This document shows, in pieces, positions 8,047-16,272 of a DNA stretch of 64,000 bases. How positions within the stretch are numbered: position 1 is the first letter of the stretch; every line of letters begins with the position of its first letter. Source of the DNA: DATEEW01 sp035273665. Lineage in GTDB: Bacteria; Pseudomonadota; Gammaproteobacteria; Burkholderiales; SG8-39. Made by a program: the position numbers and the translations under genes. The notes under the pieces were generated by a model that was given only the letters and a program-made list of their open reading frames with translations, made no database searches and had not been told where the DNA came from. The stretch spans positions 1 to 64,000 of the forward strand of contig DATEOW010000006.1 in assembly GCA_035273665.1 (NCBI GenBank), given 5' to 3'.

Positions 8047-8934
8047 TTATTTGCTGCGAATAAGCGTTCCCACGCCTTCGTCAGTCAAAATCTCGAGTAA
8101 GAGCGCATGTTCGACGCGGCCGTCGATGATATGCACGCTCTTTACACCGCTACGTGCCGCGTCAACCGCGGACGCGATCTTAGGCAACATGCCTCCCGAG
8201 AGCGTGCCATCCGCAACCAGTTCATCGATAGTTTTCGGCGTTAGGCCCGTCAGTAGATTTCCGCTCTTGTCTAAGACGCCTGGCGTGTTCGTGAGCAGGA
8301 CCAATTTCTCGGCGCGGAGGACTTCGGCCAACTTACCCGCAACTAAATCGGCGTTGATGTTGTAGGACTCGCCGGCGCGACCTACGCCGATGGGTGCGAC
8401 CACAGGGATAAAACCGCCCTGCTCGAGCGTGGAGATGACGCTCGGGTCGATTGACTCGATCTCACCGACCTGTCCGATGTCGATCATCTCATCGGGCTTA
8501 TCCTTGTTCTGCATCATCAACTTTTTTGCGACGATGAAATTGCCGTCCTGGCCGGTGAGCCCGACTGCCTTGCCGCCCGCTTGATTGATTAGTGTGACGA
8601 TGTCCTTATTGACGGTTCCGGCGAGCACCATTTCGACAACGTCCATGGTTTCCTCGTCGGTGACCCGCATGCCCTGGACGAACTCGCCCTTTTTCCCGAG
8701 TTTCCCCAAGACCTGTTCGATCTGCGGCCCGCCGCCGTGCACGACAACGGGATTCAGGCCGATCAGTTTGAGCAAAACTACATCGTGTGCGAAAGAACGT
8801 TGCAGGAGCGGTTCGGTCATGGCATTGCCGCCGTATTTCACCACCACCGTCTTGCCATGAAAACGGCGGATATAAGGCAGCGCCTCGGCAAGGGTTTGAG
8901 CTTTTTGTGCGGCGGTTTGCGGGTTGACGGTCAT
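8047..8934 (-). CDS. argB: Acetylglutamate kinase
   Basis: Phosphorylates N-acetyl-L-glutamate, the second step of arginine synthesis. The 295-residue length, VVKYGGNAM (phosphate-binding Lys), VVHGGGPQI, the NADLVAGKLA segment and TLSGGMLPKI are all typical. The N-terminal helix (about 8-25, AQTLAEALPYIRRF) is that of arginine-inhibited hexameric enzymes, so feedback control is likely. No other arg gene is in the window. The upstream region holds a possible -10 element (TAAAAT) followed by a CGCGC discriminator. Confidence 0.97.
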   Translation of the reverse strand: MTVNPQTAAQKAQTLAEALPYIRRFHGKTVVVKYGGNAMTEPLLQRSFAHDVVLLKLIGLNPVVVHGGGPQIEQVLGKLGKKGEFVQGMRVTDEETMDVVEMVLAGTVNKDIVTLINQAGGKAVGLTGQDGNFIVAKKLMMQNKDKPDEMIDIGQVGEIESIDPSVISTLEQGGFIPVVAPIGVGRAGESYNINADLVAGKLAEVLRAEKLVLLTNTPGVLDKSGNLLTGLTPKTIDELVADGTLSGGMLPKIASAVDAARSGVKSVHIIDGRVEHALLLEILTDEGVGTLIRSK

Positions 8935-8998
8935 GGCATGCCTGCAATGAAGGATGCGCGATTTTACGCGCTCGCCAGCGGAGGCGGCGAAAAGCCAA

Positions 8999-9024
8999 AG
9001 AAAAAGGCGGCCGTAGCCGCCTTT
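8999..9024 (-). terminator. Rho-independent terminator of hsp20
   Basis: On the minus strand a nine-base-pair stem (9003-9011 with 9016-9024, AAAGGCGGC/GCCGCCTTT) with a four-base loop ends in TTTTT C TTT. It lies 16 bases after the hsp20 stop. Confidence 0.85.
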
Positions 9025-9039
9025 CGGTCGCGTCCAGTC

Positions 9040-9471
9040 TTACTGGATGGTGATCTGCTTCGCGGTTTCAGTCGCCCGTTTCGGGAGAACTAACTCGAGC
9101 ACACCATCGGTGTATCGGGCCTGAGCATTCGCCTGATCGACTTCCTGACCGAGGCGGAAGCTGCGAGCGACTTTGCCGTAGTAACGTTCGCTATGGATCA
9201 CCCGGCCGCCGTTTTCCTTGGCTTCCTTTTCCTGCCGAACTTCGGCTGCGATCGAAACCTGATCGCCATCGATACTAACGTTGATGTTTTCTTTTTTCAC
9301 GCCCGGGATTTCCGCAAGCACTTTGTACTGCTTCTCATCTTCCGACACTTCCACCTTCAAGCGCTGGGCGCTTTGAGCGCCGTCGCTCATTACCGGGCGC
9401 ACGAAGAAGCCCTTAAAAAGGTCGTCGACGATGTCGCCCAAGGGATCGTTGTAACGCTGTAGGACTGCCAT
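9040..9471 (-). CDS. Hsp20/alpha-crystallin small heat-shock protein
   Basis: A 143-residue small heat-shock protein, an ATP-independent holdase in the cytosol. The N-terminal variable arm (1-35, FFVRP) is followed by the alpha-crystallin domain (about 37-135) with the family hallmarks AEIPGV, DGVLELVLPK and a C-terminal ITIQ tail that serves as the oligomerisation I-x-I-type motif. It is monocistronic, between its own sigma-32-type promoter and a terminator. The class A/B subtype cannot be decided. Confidence 0.95.
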   Translation of the reverse strand: MAVLQRYNDPLGDIVDDLFKGFFVRPVMSDGAQSAQRLKVEVSEDEKQYKVLAEIPGVKKENINVSIDGDQVSIAAEVRQEKEAKENGGRVIHSERYYGKVARSFRLGQEVDQANAQARYTDGVLELVLPKRATETAKQITIQ

Positions 9472-9516
9472 ATTCGTCTCTCCTATCGTAGCGGGCGTAG
9501 TCGCCCTGTAGCGCTA

Positions 9517-9544
9517 AGATGGGGAGGGTCGTTACGGTTTCAAG
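9517..9544 (-). promoter_or_regulatory. Sigma-32 (RpoH) heat-shock promoter of hsp20
   Basis: Reading the minus strand, CTTGAAA (9538-9544) and CCCCATCT (9517-9524) are separated by 13 bases. Both match the known RpoH consensus CTTGAAA-N11-16-CCCCATnT at every defined position. The -10 element ends about 45 bases before the hsp20 start codon. Confidence 0.88.
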
Positions 9545-9550
9545 CCTTTT

Positions 9551-10006
9551 TTAATGTCGAATTGGGGCACCGTCCAGACCGCGAACCTCCGCTTTGATCT
9601 CCAGTTTCTGCAGTACTCCGGCCGCATCACGTACACGCAGTGTGACGGGTATCGTCGTGCCCGCGGACAAGGGGCGCTTCAAATCCAACAGCATCAAGTG
9701 ATAGCCCCCCGGCTGCAAAGCCACCGTCTGCCCAGCCGGCAGGCTCAAGGCCGTGAGCTGTCGCATACGCATCATATTGCCGTCCATCCGCATCTCATGG
9801 ATTTCCACGAGGCCGGCCGCTGGCGTCTCGGCTCCGATCAATACAGCTTCGTGCTCGCTTCGAATATCCATGAAAACACCGGTCACCTTTTGCGCACCAA
9901 CGGTCGCCCGCGCCCAAGGCTTGGAAACGCTCAATTGCGCAAAGCTCGACGATGAAACGAGCCACGCACAGATCGCAGCTGCAACTTTTAGTTTCACTTG
10001 TTTCAT
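9551..10006 (-). CDS. Periplasmic PCu(A)C copper chaperone
   Basis: A 151-residue exported copper-binding protein: signal peptide with a cleavage-like SSFA-Q (about residue 23), then a single PCuAC cupredoxin-like domain. The Cu(I) motif H-X10-M-X21-H-X-M is exact (His70, Met81, His103, Met105). Family members deliver copper to the CuA site of cytochrome c oxidase, often with Sco. No sco or cox gene is nearby; the start codon instead overlaps the hslU stop by four bases (ATGA), so it is probably co-translated with the HslVU protease genes, an unexpected partner. Confidence 0.92.
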   Translation of the reverse strand: MKQVKLKVAAAICAWLVSSSSFAQLSVSKPWARATVGAQKVTGVFMDIRSEHEAVLIGAETPAAGLVEIHEMRMDGNMMRMRQLTALSLPAGQTVALQPGGYHLMLLDLKRPLSAGTTIPVTLRVRDAAGVLQKLEIKAEVRGLDGAPIRH

Positions 10007-11337
10007 AGCACGTACCGCGCGAGATCTTCGCTTTGCGCGAGGGTCTTCAACCGTTCGTCCACATAGGTCGCATCCACCCTTATGGAGCGCGGACCGCGAT
10101 TCCCGGCATCGAAACTGATGTCCTCCAACAGCTTTTCCATCACGGTGTGTAATCGCCGCGCACCGATGTTTTCGGTTTTTTCATTCACCGAAAATGCGAT
10201 TTCGGCCAGCCGTTTGATTGCATCCTCACGAAATTCCAGCTTTATCGATTCTGTTGCCAGAAGCGCTTCGTACTGGCGAGTTAAGCATGCGTCAGTGTTC
10301 GTCAGAATTTTTTCAAAGTCCGCCACGGAAAGAGAGCCGAGCTCGACTCGAATGGGAAAACGGCCTTGCAGCTCGGGAATCAAATCTGAGGGTTTTGCCA
10401 AATGAAACGCGCCGCTAGCAATAAATAGGATGTGGTCTGTTTTCACCATGCCGTATTTAGTCGTCACAGTAGTACCCTCGACGAGGGGCAATAGATCGCG
10501 CTGAACGCCTTGCCGGGACACATCGGCACCTTGGCTCTCGCTTCGCGTGGTGATCTTGTCGATTTCGTCGAGAAATACGATGCCGTTCTGCTCCGCATTG
10601 GCAACGGCCTTGCTTTTCAGCTCCTCGTCATTGACCAAGCGCCCGGCCTCTTCATCAATTAAAAGCTGCAGCGCCTCCTTTACTTTTAGCTTACGCAACT
10701 TGCGCCTAGCGCCCCCCATATTCTGAAACATGCCCTGAATTTGCTGCGTCAGCTCTTCCATGCCGGGCGGCGCAAGAATTTCCATTTGCGCTTGCGGTTG
10801 CGCAACCTCAATCTCCACTTCGCTTTCGTCCAGATCGCCTTCGCGCAACTTTTTGCGGAATTTCTGCCGTGTCGCAGATTCCTCCCCGCTCTCGGTACGC
10901 GGCGTAAAACCTAATTCGCGTGCCGGTGGCAACAGCGCATCCAACAGTCGCTCCTCCGCCGCTTCCTCCGCGCGGGTGCGCACCTGGCGCACCGCCGCTT
11001 CGCGCGTTTGCTTCACGCTGATTTCAACCAAGTCGCGCACGATCGTATCGACGTCGCGTCCGACATAGCCCACTTCGGTGAATTTAGTTGCTTCAACTTT
11101 GATGAAGGGCGCGTCGGCAAGCTTGGCTAAGCGCCGAGCGATCTCGGTTTTGCCAACGCCCGTCGGGCCGATCATCAGAATGTTCTTCGGCGTGATTTCA
11201 TGCCGCAGCGGCTCGGCTACTTGCTGCCGTCTCCAACGGTTTCTGAGTGCGATCGCCACCGCGCGTTTGGCTTGGTGTTGACCGATGATGTGTTTATCCA
11301 ATTCATGGACGATTTCTTGAGGCGTCATAGATGACAT
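10003..11337 (-). CDS. hslU: ATP-dependent unfoldase HslU (ClpY)
   Basis: The AAA+ unfoldase that feeds the HslV peptidase. The 444-residue product has Walker A GPTGVGKT, the pore loop GYVGRD, Walker B IVFLDEIDKI, the insertion (I) domain (about 110-240) and the arginine-rich sensor region near RFPIRVELG. The usual family start is MTPQEIV, so the ATG at 11328 (three codons in) is an equally good start. It lies 38 bp downstream of hslV and overlaps the copper chaperone gene. Confidence 0.97.
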   Translation of the reverse strand: MSSMTPQEIVHELDKHIIGQHQAKRAVAIALRNRWRRQQVAEPLRHEITPKNILMIGPTGVGKTEIARRLAKLADAPFIKVEATKFTEVGYVGRDVDTIVRDLVEISVKQTREAAVRQVRTRAEEAAEERLLDALLPPARELGFTPRTESGEESATRQKFRKKLREGDLDESEVEIEVAQPQAQMEILAPPGMEELTQQIQGMFQNMGGARRKLRKLKVKEALQLLIDEEAGRLVNDEELKSKAVANAEQNGIVFLDEIDKITTRSESQGADVSRQGVQRDLLPLVEGTTVTTKYGMVKTDHILFIASGAFHLAKPSDLIPELQGRFPIRVELGSLSVADFEKILTNTDACLTRQYEALLATESIKLEFREDAIKRLAEIAFSVNEKTENIGARRLHTVMEKLLEDISFDAGNRGPRSIRVDATYVDERLKTLAQSEDLARYVL

Positions 11338-11375
11338 GCGTGATTTCTTTCAGCGAGGAATAACGCGATGTGGCG

Positions 11376-11915
11376 TTATTCGTCCAACACTTCGACCAAA
11401 TGGTTCTGGTTGGTGTAAATGCAAAGATCCCCTGCAATGGCGAGGCTTTTGCGGACGACGGATTCCGCATCGAGATTTGTGTGATCCAACAAAGCCCGAG
11501 CGGCGGCTTGGGCGTAGGGGCCTCCGGAGCCGATAGCGATCAAGCCATGCTCCGGCTCGAGCACATCGCCATTGCCGGTGATGATCAATGAACTTTGTTT
11601 GTCTGCGACGGCAAGCATCGCTTCCAGGCGTCGGAGAATGCGATCGGTACGCCAGTCCTTGGCAAGCTCTACGGCGGAACGTAACAAGTTACCTTGATGC
11701 TTATCGAGCTTGGCTTCGAAGCGCTCGAAAAGCGTGAAAGCGTCTGCGGTACCGCCGGCAAATCCGGCCAGGATCTTATCGTTGTAAAGACGCCGCACCT
11801 TGCGTGCGCCGGCCTTCACAATGATATTACCTAAGGTGACTTGCCCGTCGCCTCCCAAGGCGACTTGCTCGCCACGGCGGACGGACAAAATGGTCGTACC
11901 GTGAAACTGTTCCAT
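11376..11915 (-). CDS. hslV: ATP-dependent protease peptidase subunit HslV (ClpQ)
   Basis: Threonine peptidase forming a double hexamer, capped by HslU. The 179-residue protein begins with a short propeptide, so the catalytic nucleophile should be Thr7 (TTILSVRR). GDGQVTLGN, the conserved KVRRLYNDKILAGFAGGTAD block and GSGGPYAQAAARAL follow in order. hslV precedes hslU as in most proteobacteria; in E. coli the pair is heat-inducible, and a plausible sigma-32 promoter lies just upstream here. Confidence 0.97.
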   Translation of the reverse strand: MEQFHGTTILSVRRGEQVALGGDGQVTLGNIIVKAGARKVRRLYNDKILAGFAGGTADAFTLFERFEAKLDKHQGNLLRSAVELAKDWRTDRILRRLEAMLAVADKQSSLIITGNGDVLEPEHGLIAIGSGGPYAQAAARALLDHTNLDAESVVRKSLAIAGDLCIYTNQNHLVEVLDE

Positions 11916-11947
11916 GGAAAATCAATCGCATCGAGGCATTCCCGATG

Positions 11948-11976
11948 ATATCGGGGCCAGCCGACCGATTTCAATG
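11948..11976 (-). promoter_or_regulatory. Probable sigma-32 promoter of hslVU
   Basis: On the minus strand ATTGAAA (ending at 11969) lies 12 bases before CCCCGATAT (11948-11956). This resembles the RpoH consensus CTTGAAA/CCCCATnT with one -35 change and one extra base in the -10. It is weaker than the hsp20 promoter, but position and gene content support it. Confidence 0.5.
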
Positions 11977-11997
11977 CGCGGCAAAAAATTACTTGGG

Positions 11998-14157
11998 TTA
12001 CTTGCGCGGGATGATGCGGGCGTGCCGATGTACGTTCAGTACGGCAAACAGTGCGATGGTCATTTCGCCGGCGCTGCGTAACACGACCGCCTTGCCGGCT
12101 TGCGCAGTTTTTTCCACAATGCCGGCCAACCGGCCGGCATTGACGAAGTCGATGCGATGGACATGCGCGAAGTCGATAAGCACGGGGCTTGCCTTGGCTG
12201 CATATTCGCCAAGGTGTTTGAAGAGCGCATCCTGTTGACCGGCGATTTCCCCTTGCAGACGGAAACTATCGTCGCTCGATACACGCACGCCGCTCGCCTC
12301 AGGCTTGGGTGGCGCCGGCGCTTGTACTTTTGGGCGGGCCTCCCAGGATGGCGGGGACACTTCATAAGTGACCGCGTAGTCGACCGCCGCCTCTTCAAAC
12401 TCCTCAAACATGCTGAGTGTTTGATAAAGATCGAGGAGCAACAACCAGAAACACTGCGGCACACTCGGGTCGCCGGCAATTGTTTGCCCACGAAGCAAGG
12501 TCAGCATCTGACCTTCGCCGCTGATATAGACCTCTTTTTTTGCGCTGCGTAAGGCTTTGAGCGAATCCAGCAACAAGCTGCAACCGGCCGCATCGATGCT
12601 TTCGAGTTTGGCGAAATCCATACGCAACTTGGGTTGCTTCTCGGCAGCTTTACGCAATTGCTTGAAAGCTTCTGCGCTTGCAGCCGTTAAGGGACCGGAT
12701 AAATTGATATTCGCCGATGCGCCGGGGCGCGTGCCCGCGCTTCCCTCCGGAAGATCAATCCAAGCGGGCGGTGAACGCTCGAACTTAACGATGAAATCGA
12801 GAGCTTTTTCTTCGAACTCGCCTTTGCGCCCCATCGATTGATAGACATCAAAACGCATCAGCCATGCGGGCAGACTCCAACTTTCCAGCTTTCCGCCCGC
12901 AATCGCTTTGTCCAGCTTGTCGAGCGCCTCTTGGCCTTGGCCATTGGCGAACAGCATCGCCGCCTCTTCGATTGGCGCGGGAACATCGTGTTTGTTCTCG
13001 ACTTCGACAATGAGAATCGAATTAGGCGAACTCGAGTCTTCCGCGCTAAGCACCAATTCGAATGAGGGCTCCGGCGCCTGTGGCGCCGGCGCTTTTGTGG
13101 GTTTGGCGGGTGCGGCCTTCGGCGCGATGCTCTTTGGACCAGCCGCTTTCGCTTTTTGCGTGGGTGCGGCCGGTTTAGCGGGCTTGGCCACCGTCTCGAA
13201 ATCGATCGAATGGGGGGGCGCGTAATCCGCTTCCTGCTGTGTAGGCGCCTTGGGCAGTTCTGCCCCCCTCGTCTTCGCTACGGGAGTCGCTACGGGCTTG
13301 GGCGGGGGCGCGGCCGCTGGGGTGAAATCGATGGGTTGTAGGGGCGCGAAATCGATCGTGTCATCCGTATCCGATGCGAGCGATGGCGTCGCTTGGGGAG
13401 CAGGCGCGGCGGCCGGCGGCTTTACCCCGGGCGTGGGGCTGGGCGTTCGAGCAACTTCGGCAGCAGGGGTTGCGCGCGCAGGCGCAACAGGAGCAGGTGC
13501 TTTCGCGGCTGATGCGGTTGCTGGCGCTGCGGAAGCGGGCGCTTTTGCGGCCGGTGGTGCCGTTGGCCCAGCCGCCTTTGTCGCCGGTGCCGCATGTTTC
13601 TCAGGCGCCGGGGGTGCTTTCGCTACCGGGGGCGGCTTGGGCGCCGGGGCAGCAGCGGGTGCCGGCGTGTCGACGATGGCTTCCGCTTTTTCAACGAAAG
13701 ACGAAAAATCCAATCCCATCGAGTCAGCGAGATTCTGTTCTGTTGCTTCCGCCGCTTTCGCGGGTGCGGCGGCTGCTTTCTGCACTGGCGCGGGTGTCGC
13801 AGCGGGCGTCTGCGCTTTCGCCGTGACAGGCGCCAGTGCAGGCGCCGGTGCAGGCTCTTCATTCGGAATCGATTCCGCACCGCCAACAAGTGAGGCGAAG
13901 TCCAAACCCACCGGATTGGGGATCGCTTTTACCTCCGGGGCGGGCGCGGGCGCTGCGGGACGAGCGACCGCCGACTGCGTTTCCGGTCCGGCGTAGTCCG
14001 TGAAATCGAGGGAAAACCCTTCCTCGTCGGATGGTCCCTGCGTGAGCGGCGCAGCAGGTTTAGGCGCGTCTGCTTTCTTGACAGGCGCCTTGTTCGCCTT
14101 CACCGGCGCTTTTGCCGGTTTGGGCGGTTGTTTCTTGTTGAATAATCCGAACGCCAA
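11998..14157 (-). CDS. Ala/Pro-rich protein with duplicated helix-STAS units
   Basis: A 719-residue protein of unknown function. Residues 1-365 are low-complexity Ala/Pro/Lys sequence punctuated by six short motifs ending in (L/I)DF (ending at about 52, 87, 151, 270, 278 and 320), several as GLDFxSxV. The C-terminal half is an internal duplication. A helical unit (FANGQGQEALDKL, then FDVYQSMGRKGEFEEKALDF...SPPAW) is followed by a STAS domain (about 490-575); then comes a second copy (LDLYQTLSMFEEFEEAAVDY...SPPSW) with a second STAS domain (about 640-719). The start is TTG 14157 with no strong ribosome site, so an alternative start is possible. STAS domains usually mediate anti-sigma-antagonist or transporter regulation; the role here is unknown. 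It lies between hslV and dksA. Confidence 0.75.
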   Translation of the reverse strand: MAFGLFNKKQPPKPAKAPVKANKAPVKKADAPKPAAPLTQGPSDEEGFSLDFTDYAGPETQSAVARPAAPAPAPEVKAIPNPVGLDFASLVGGAESIPNEEPAPAPALAPVTAKAQTPAATPAPVQKAAAAPAKAAEATEQNLADSMGLDFSSFVEKAEAIVDTPAPAAAPAPKPPPVAKAPPAPEKHAAPATKAAGPTAPPAAKAPASAAPATASAAKAPAPVAPARATPAAEVARTPSPTPGVKPPAAAPAPQATPSLASDTDDTIDFAPLQPIDFTPAAAPPPKPVATPVAKTRGAELPKAPTQQEADYAPPHSIDFETVAKPAKPAAPTQKAKAAGPKSIAPKAAPAKPTKAPAPQAPEPSFELVLSAEDSSSPNSILIVEVENKHDVPAPIEEAAMLFANGQGQEALDKLDKAIAGGKLESWSLPAWLMRFDVYQSMGRKGEFEEKALDFIVKFERSPPAWIDLPEGSAGTRPGASANINLSGPLTAASAEAFKQLRKAAEKQPKLRMDFAKLESIDAAGCSLLLDSLKALRSAKKEVYISGEGQMLTLLRGQTIAGDPSVPQCFWLLLLDLYQTLSMFEEFEEAAVDYAVTYEVSPPSWEARPKVQAPAPPKPEASGVRVSSDDSFRLQGEIAGQQDALFKHLGEYAAKASPVLIDFAHVHRIDFVNAGRLAGIVEKTAQAGKAVVLRSAGEMTIALFAVLNVHRHARIIPRK

Positions 14158-14457
14158 GTCGAGCCGTCTGTTAGTTTGGATTGCGAATGCGCAGCAATCG
14201 CTTTTCTACCATAGCCTTTTCTACGACGGCAGTAAAAGAAGTGCGCCGACGCGGCTTAATGCGCAAGCAAGGGCCGCTCCAGAAAGGAAGCGTTGGTGTG
14301 ACCGTTAGAGGGTGGTGGCAATGTAAAAGAAAGCAACATTCTCCCGCTCCCCAACGGCATGGAAGGGTTGCATTGCCGATCGGCGGATGAAGTTCGGACA
14401 CACGCATCGCATTTTGCGAGCCTCGACCTGAGGCCCTATACGAACCAACAACGACGT
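14158..14457. other. 300-bp gap between the STAS-protein and dksA genes
   Basis: No credible gene, RNA motif or T-tailed hairpin was found on either strand. Short open frames here are unlike known proteins and lack ribosome sites. It probably holds the dksA 3' end and the promoter of the STAS-protein gene. Confidence 0.5.
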
Positions 14458-14907
14458 CTAATCGCCGTACATTTTCTGCTTCAGCTCGCGGCGCTGTTGT
14501 GCCTCGACGGAGAGAGTGGCCGTTGGACGAGCCAGTAGGCGCGGAACGCCGATAGGCTCTCCGGTTTCTTCGCACCACCCATAACTGCCGTCTTCGATAC
14601 GCTGAAGAGACTCGTCGATTTTTTTCATTAGCTTGCGCTCGCGATCTCGAGTGCGCAGCTCCAGCGCATGTTCTTCTTCGATCGTAGCCCGGTCGGCGGG
14701 ATCGGGCACCATGTCATTCTCACGCAAGTGTTCGGATGTCGCGCCCGCGTTGTCGATGAGCTGCTGCTTCATGCTCTGCAGTTTTTCTTTGAAGAAGGCC
14801 AGTTGCGCGGCGTTCATGTAGTCGCCCTCGGTCATCTTGAGCAGCTGCTCTTCGGTAACGGGCCCTGCGGGAGCTTCAGATTTTTTCACTGCGGTTTGAC
14901 GAGCCAT
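14458..14907 (-). CDS. dksA: RNA polymerase-binding transcription factor DksA (zinc-finger-less type)
   Basis: A 149-residue RNA polymerase secondary-channel factor that acts with ppGpp on stringent-response promoters. The coiled-coil tip DPADRA (Asp69, Asp72, Ala74) and the conserved arm LRTRDRERKLMKKI are intact. The four zinc Cys of E. coli-type DksA are Cys112, Thr115, Ser133 and Ala136 here, so zinc cannot be held in the usual way. Such Cys-poor DksA proteins are known in other proteobacteria and keep the same fold. A good AAGGA ribosome site precedes the ATG. Confidence 0.95.
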   Translation of the reverse strand: MARQTAVKKSEAPAGPVTEEQLLKMTEGDYMNAAQLAFFKEKLQSMKQQLIDNAGATSEHLRENDMVPDPADRATIEEEHALELRTRDRERKLMKKIDESLQRIEDGSYGWCEETGEPIGVPRLLARPTATLSVEAQQRRELKQKMYGD

Positions 14908-15087
14908 TGCAAGTCCTTCTCAAACACACCACGCCTTGCGGCTGAACACCCCCTTCGGGGCATCGATCATTATGCGGGGTCCTCACTTGGAGTGACAAGC
15001 CGCCTGCTTAAGGGGCGCTAGGAGAACACCGTTTTGGGAAAAGCTCAAGCGCTACATGGCTTGTTCGCATACTTTTCGCCCCTTAGC

Positions 15088-16272
15088 TTAAATTCTTTGT
15101 AACAACAAACCCTTAAGGTACTCCCCTTCGGGAAACGCCAAGGCGAGCGGATGGTCGCGCGCGGCCTGGAAGCGCTTGAGAATACGCACTTCCACGCCGG
15201 CATCCGCTGCCGCACCCGCGACGATCTTTTGCAAGAGTTCGGCTGAGATGCCTCCGGAGCAAGAAAAGGTCGCCAAGAGGCCATTCGATCTTAGCAATTT
15301 CAGGCCCCACAAATTGATGTCTTTATAGGCGCGAGACGCCTTCTCCGCGTGAGCGACGGTGGGCGCAAACTTGGGCGGGTCCAGGACGATCAAGTCGAAT
15401 GATTTGCCGGCATCGCGCAGGCCGCGCAGTGCGTTGAAGACGTCGGCTTCCTGCCAATTCAAACGCTCCGGGTCGTAGCCATTCAATTGCGCGTTGAGCC
15501 GAGCCAGCCTTAAGGCCTCTTCAGAGCTGTCGATAGATAACACTGCCGACGCGCCGCCCGCCATGGCCGCTAAGGAAAAACCGCCCGTGTAGCAAAAACA
15601 ATTCAGTACTTCCCGGCCTTGGGCGAGGGTACGAACGTATGCACGATTTTCACGCTGATCGAGATAGAAGCCGGTTTTTTGGCCCTTCGCGACGTCAACG
15701 CGATAACGCACACCGCCCTCTTCGATTTCGACCACGGTGTCGCCGGCTCCTCGCAGCCAGCCGCTGCGCAAGGGAAGGCCTTCTATCTCGCGAACATCGA
15801 CATCGGAACGCTCGTAAAGGCGCGAGCAACCGCTTGCGGCCAGCAAAGCGTCCGCGAGAATCTCACGCCAGTATTCCGTTCCTGCGGCAGTGAATTGCGC
15901 AACCAGCAGGTCGCCATAACGATCGCATACCAGTCCCGGCAAGCCGTCGTTTTCGCCGTGAACGAGCCGGCAGGCCTGGGTTGCAAGACCTTGATCATGA
16001 CGGTAGCGCACTGCTGCATGCACGCGCATGCCCAGCAGTTCTGCGTCGACGATTTCGCCTTCTTCCCATGACCACACCCGACAACGAATCTGAGAATTGG
16101 GACTGTAAGCCGCCCAGGCAAGAAAACGCCCGCCCGGTGCGCGTAGGGCAACGGTTGCGCCGCTCTCAACACTGCCCTCGACACGCTCAATGGCGCCGGA
16201 AAAAATCCAGGGATGTTTGCGCGCGATGGCCTTCTCTCGCCCGGCCTTGAGATACACCGCCGCGTGCTTCAT
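15088..16272 (-). CDS. rlmI: 23S rRNA m5C methyltransferase RlmI-like
   Basis: A 394-residue class I SAM methyltransferase with an N-terminal PUA domain (about 1-75). The RlmI/RlmK family landmarks are present: HPWIFSGAI, GQKTGFYLDQRENR, LNCFCYTGGFSLAA (SAM motif I), the LDPPKFAP motif and SCSGGIS carrying the expected catalytic Cys. RlmI methylates C1962 of 23S rRNA in E. coli. Its start overlaps the xerC stop by four bases, so it is the last gene of a dapF-DUF484-xerC-rlmI string. Confidence 0.9.
   Translation of the reverse strand: MKHAAVYLKAGREKAIARKHPWIFSGAIERVEGSVESGATVALRAPGGRFLAWAAYSPNSQIRCRVWSWEEGEIVDAELLGMRVHAAVRYRHDQGLATQACRLVHGENDGLPGLVCDRYGDLLVAQFTAAGTEYWREILADALLAASGCSRLYERSDVDVREIEGLPLRSGWLRGAGDTVVEIEEGGVRYRVDVAKGQKTGFYLDQRENRAYVRTLAQGREVLNCFCYTGGFSLAAMAGGASAVLSIDSSEEALRLARLNAQLNGYDPERLNWQEADVFNALRGLRDAGKSFDLIVLDPPKFAPTVAHAEKASRAYKDINLWGLKLLRSNGLLATFSCSGGISAELLQKIVAGAAADAGVEVRILKRFQAARDHPLALAFPEGEYLKGLLLQRI

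Noticed and set aside
13250..13996. A 248-codon Ala/Gly-rich frame on the plus strand
   Set aside because: It is the antisense shadow of the Ala/Pro-rich part of the tandem-STAS gene, where biased codons remove stops from other frames.
14950..14960. CCCCTTCGGGG hairpin upstream of dksA
   Set aside because: Short stem without T-run and inside the dksA leader; no evidence for a regulatory role.
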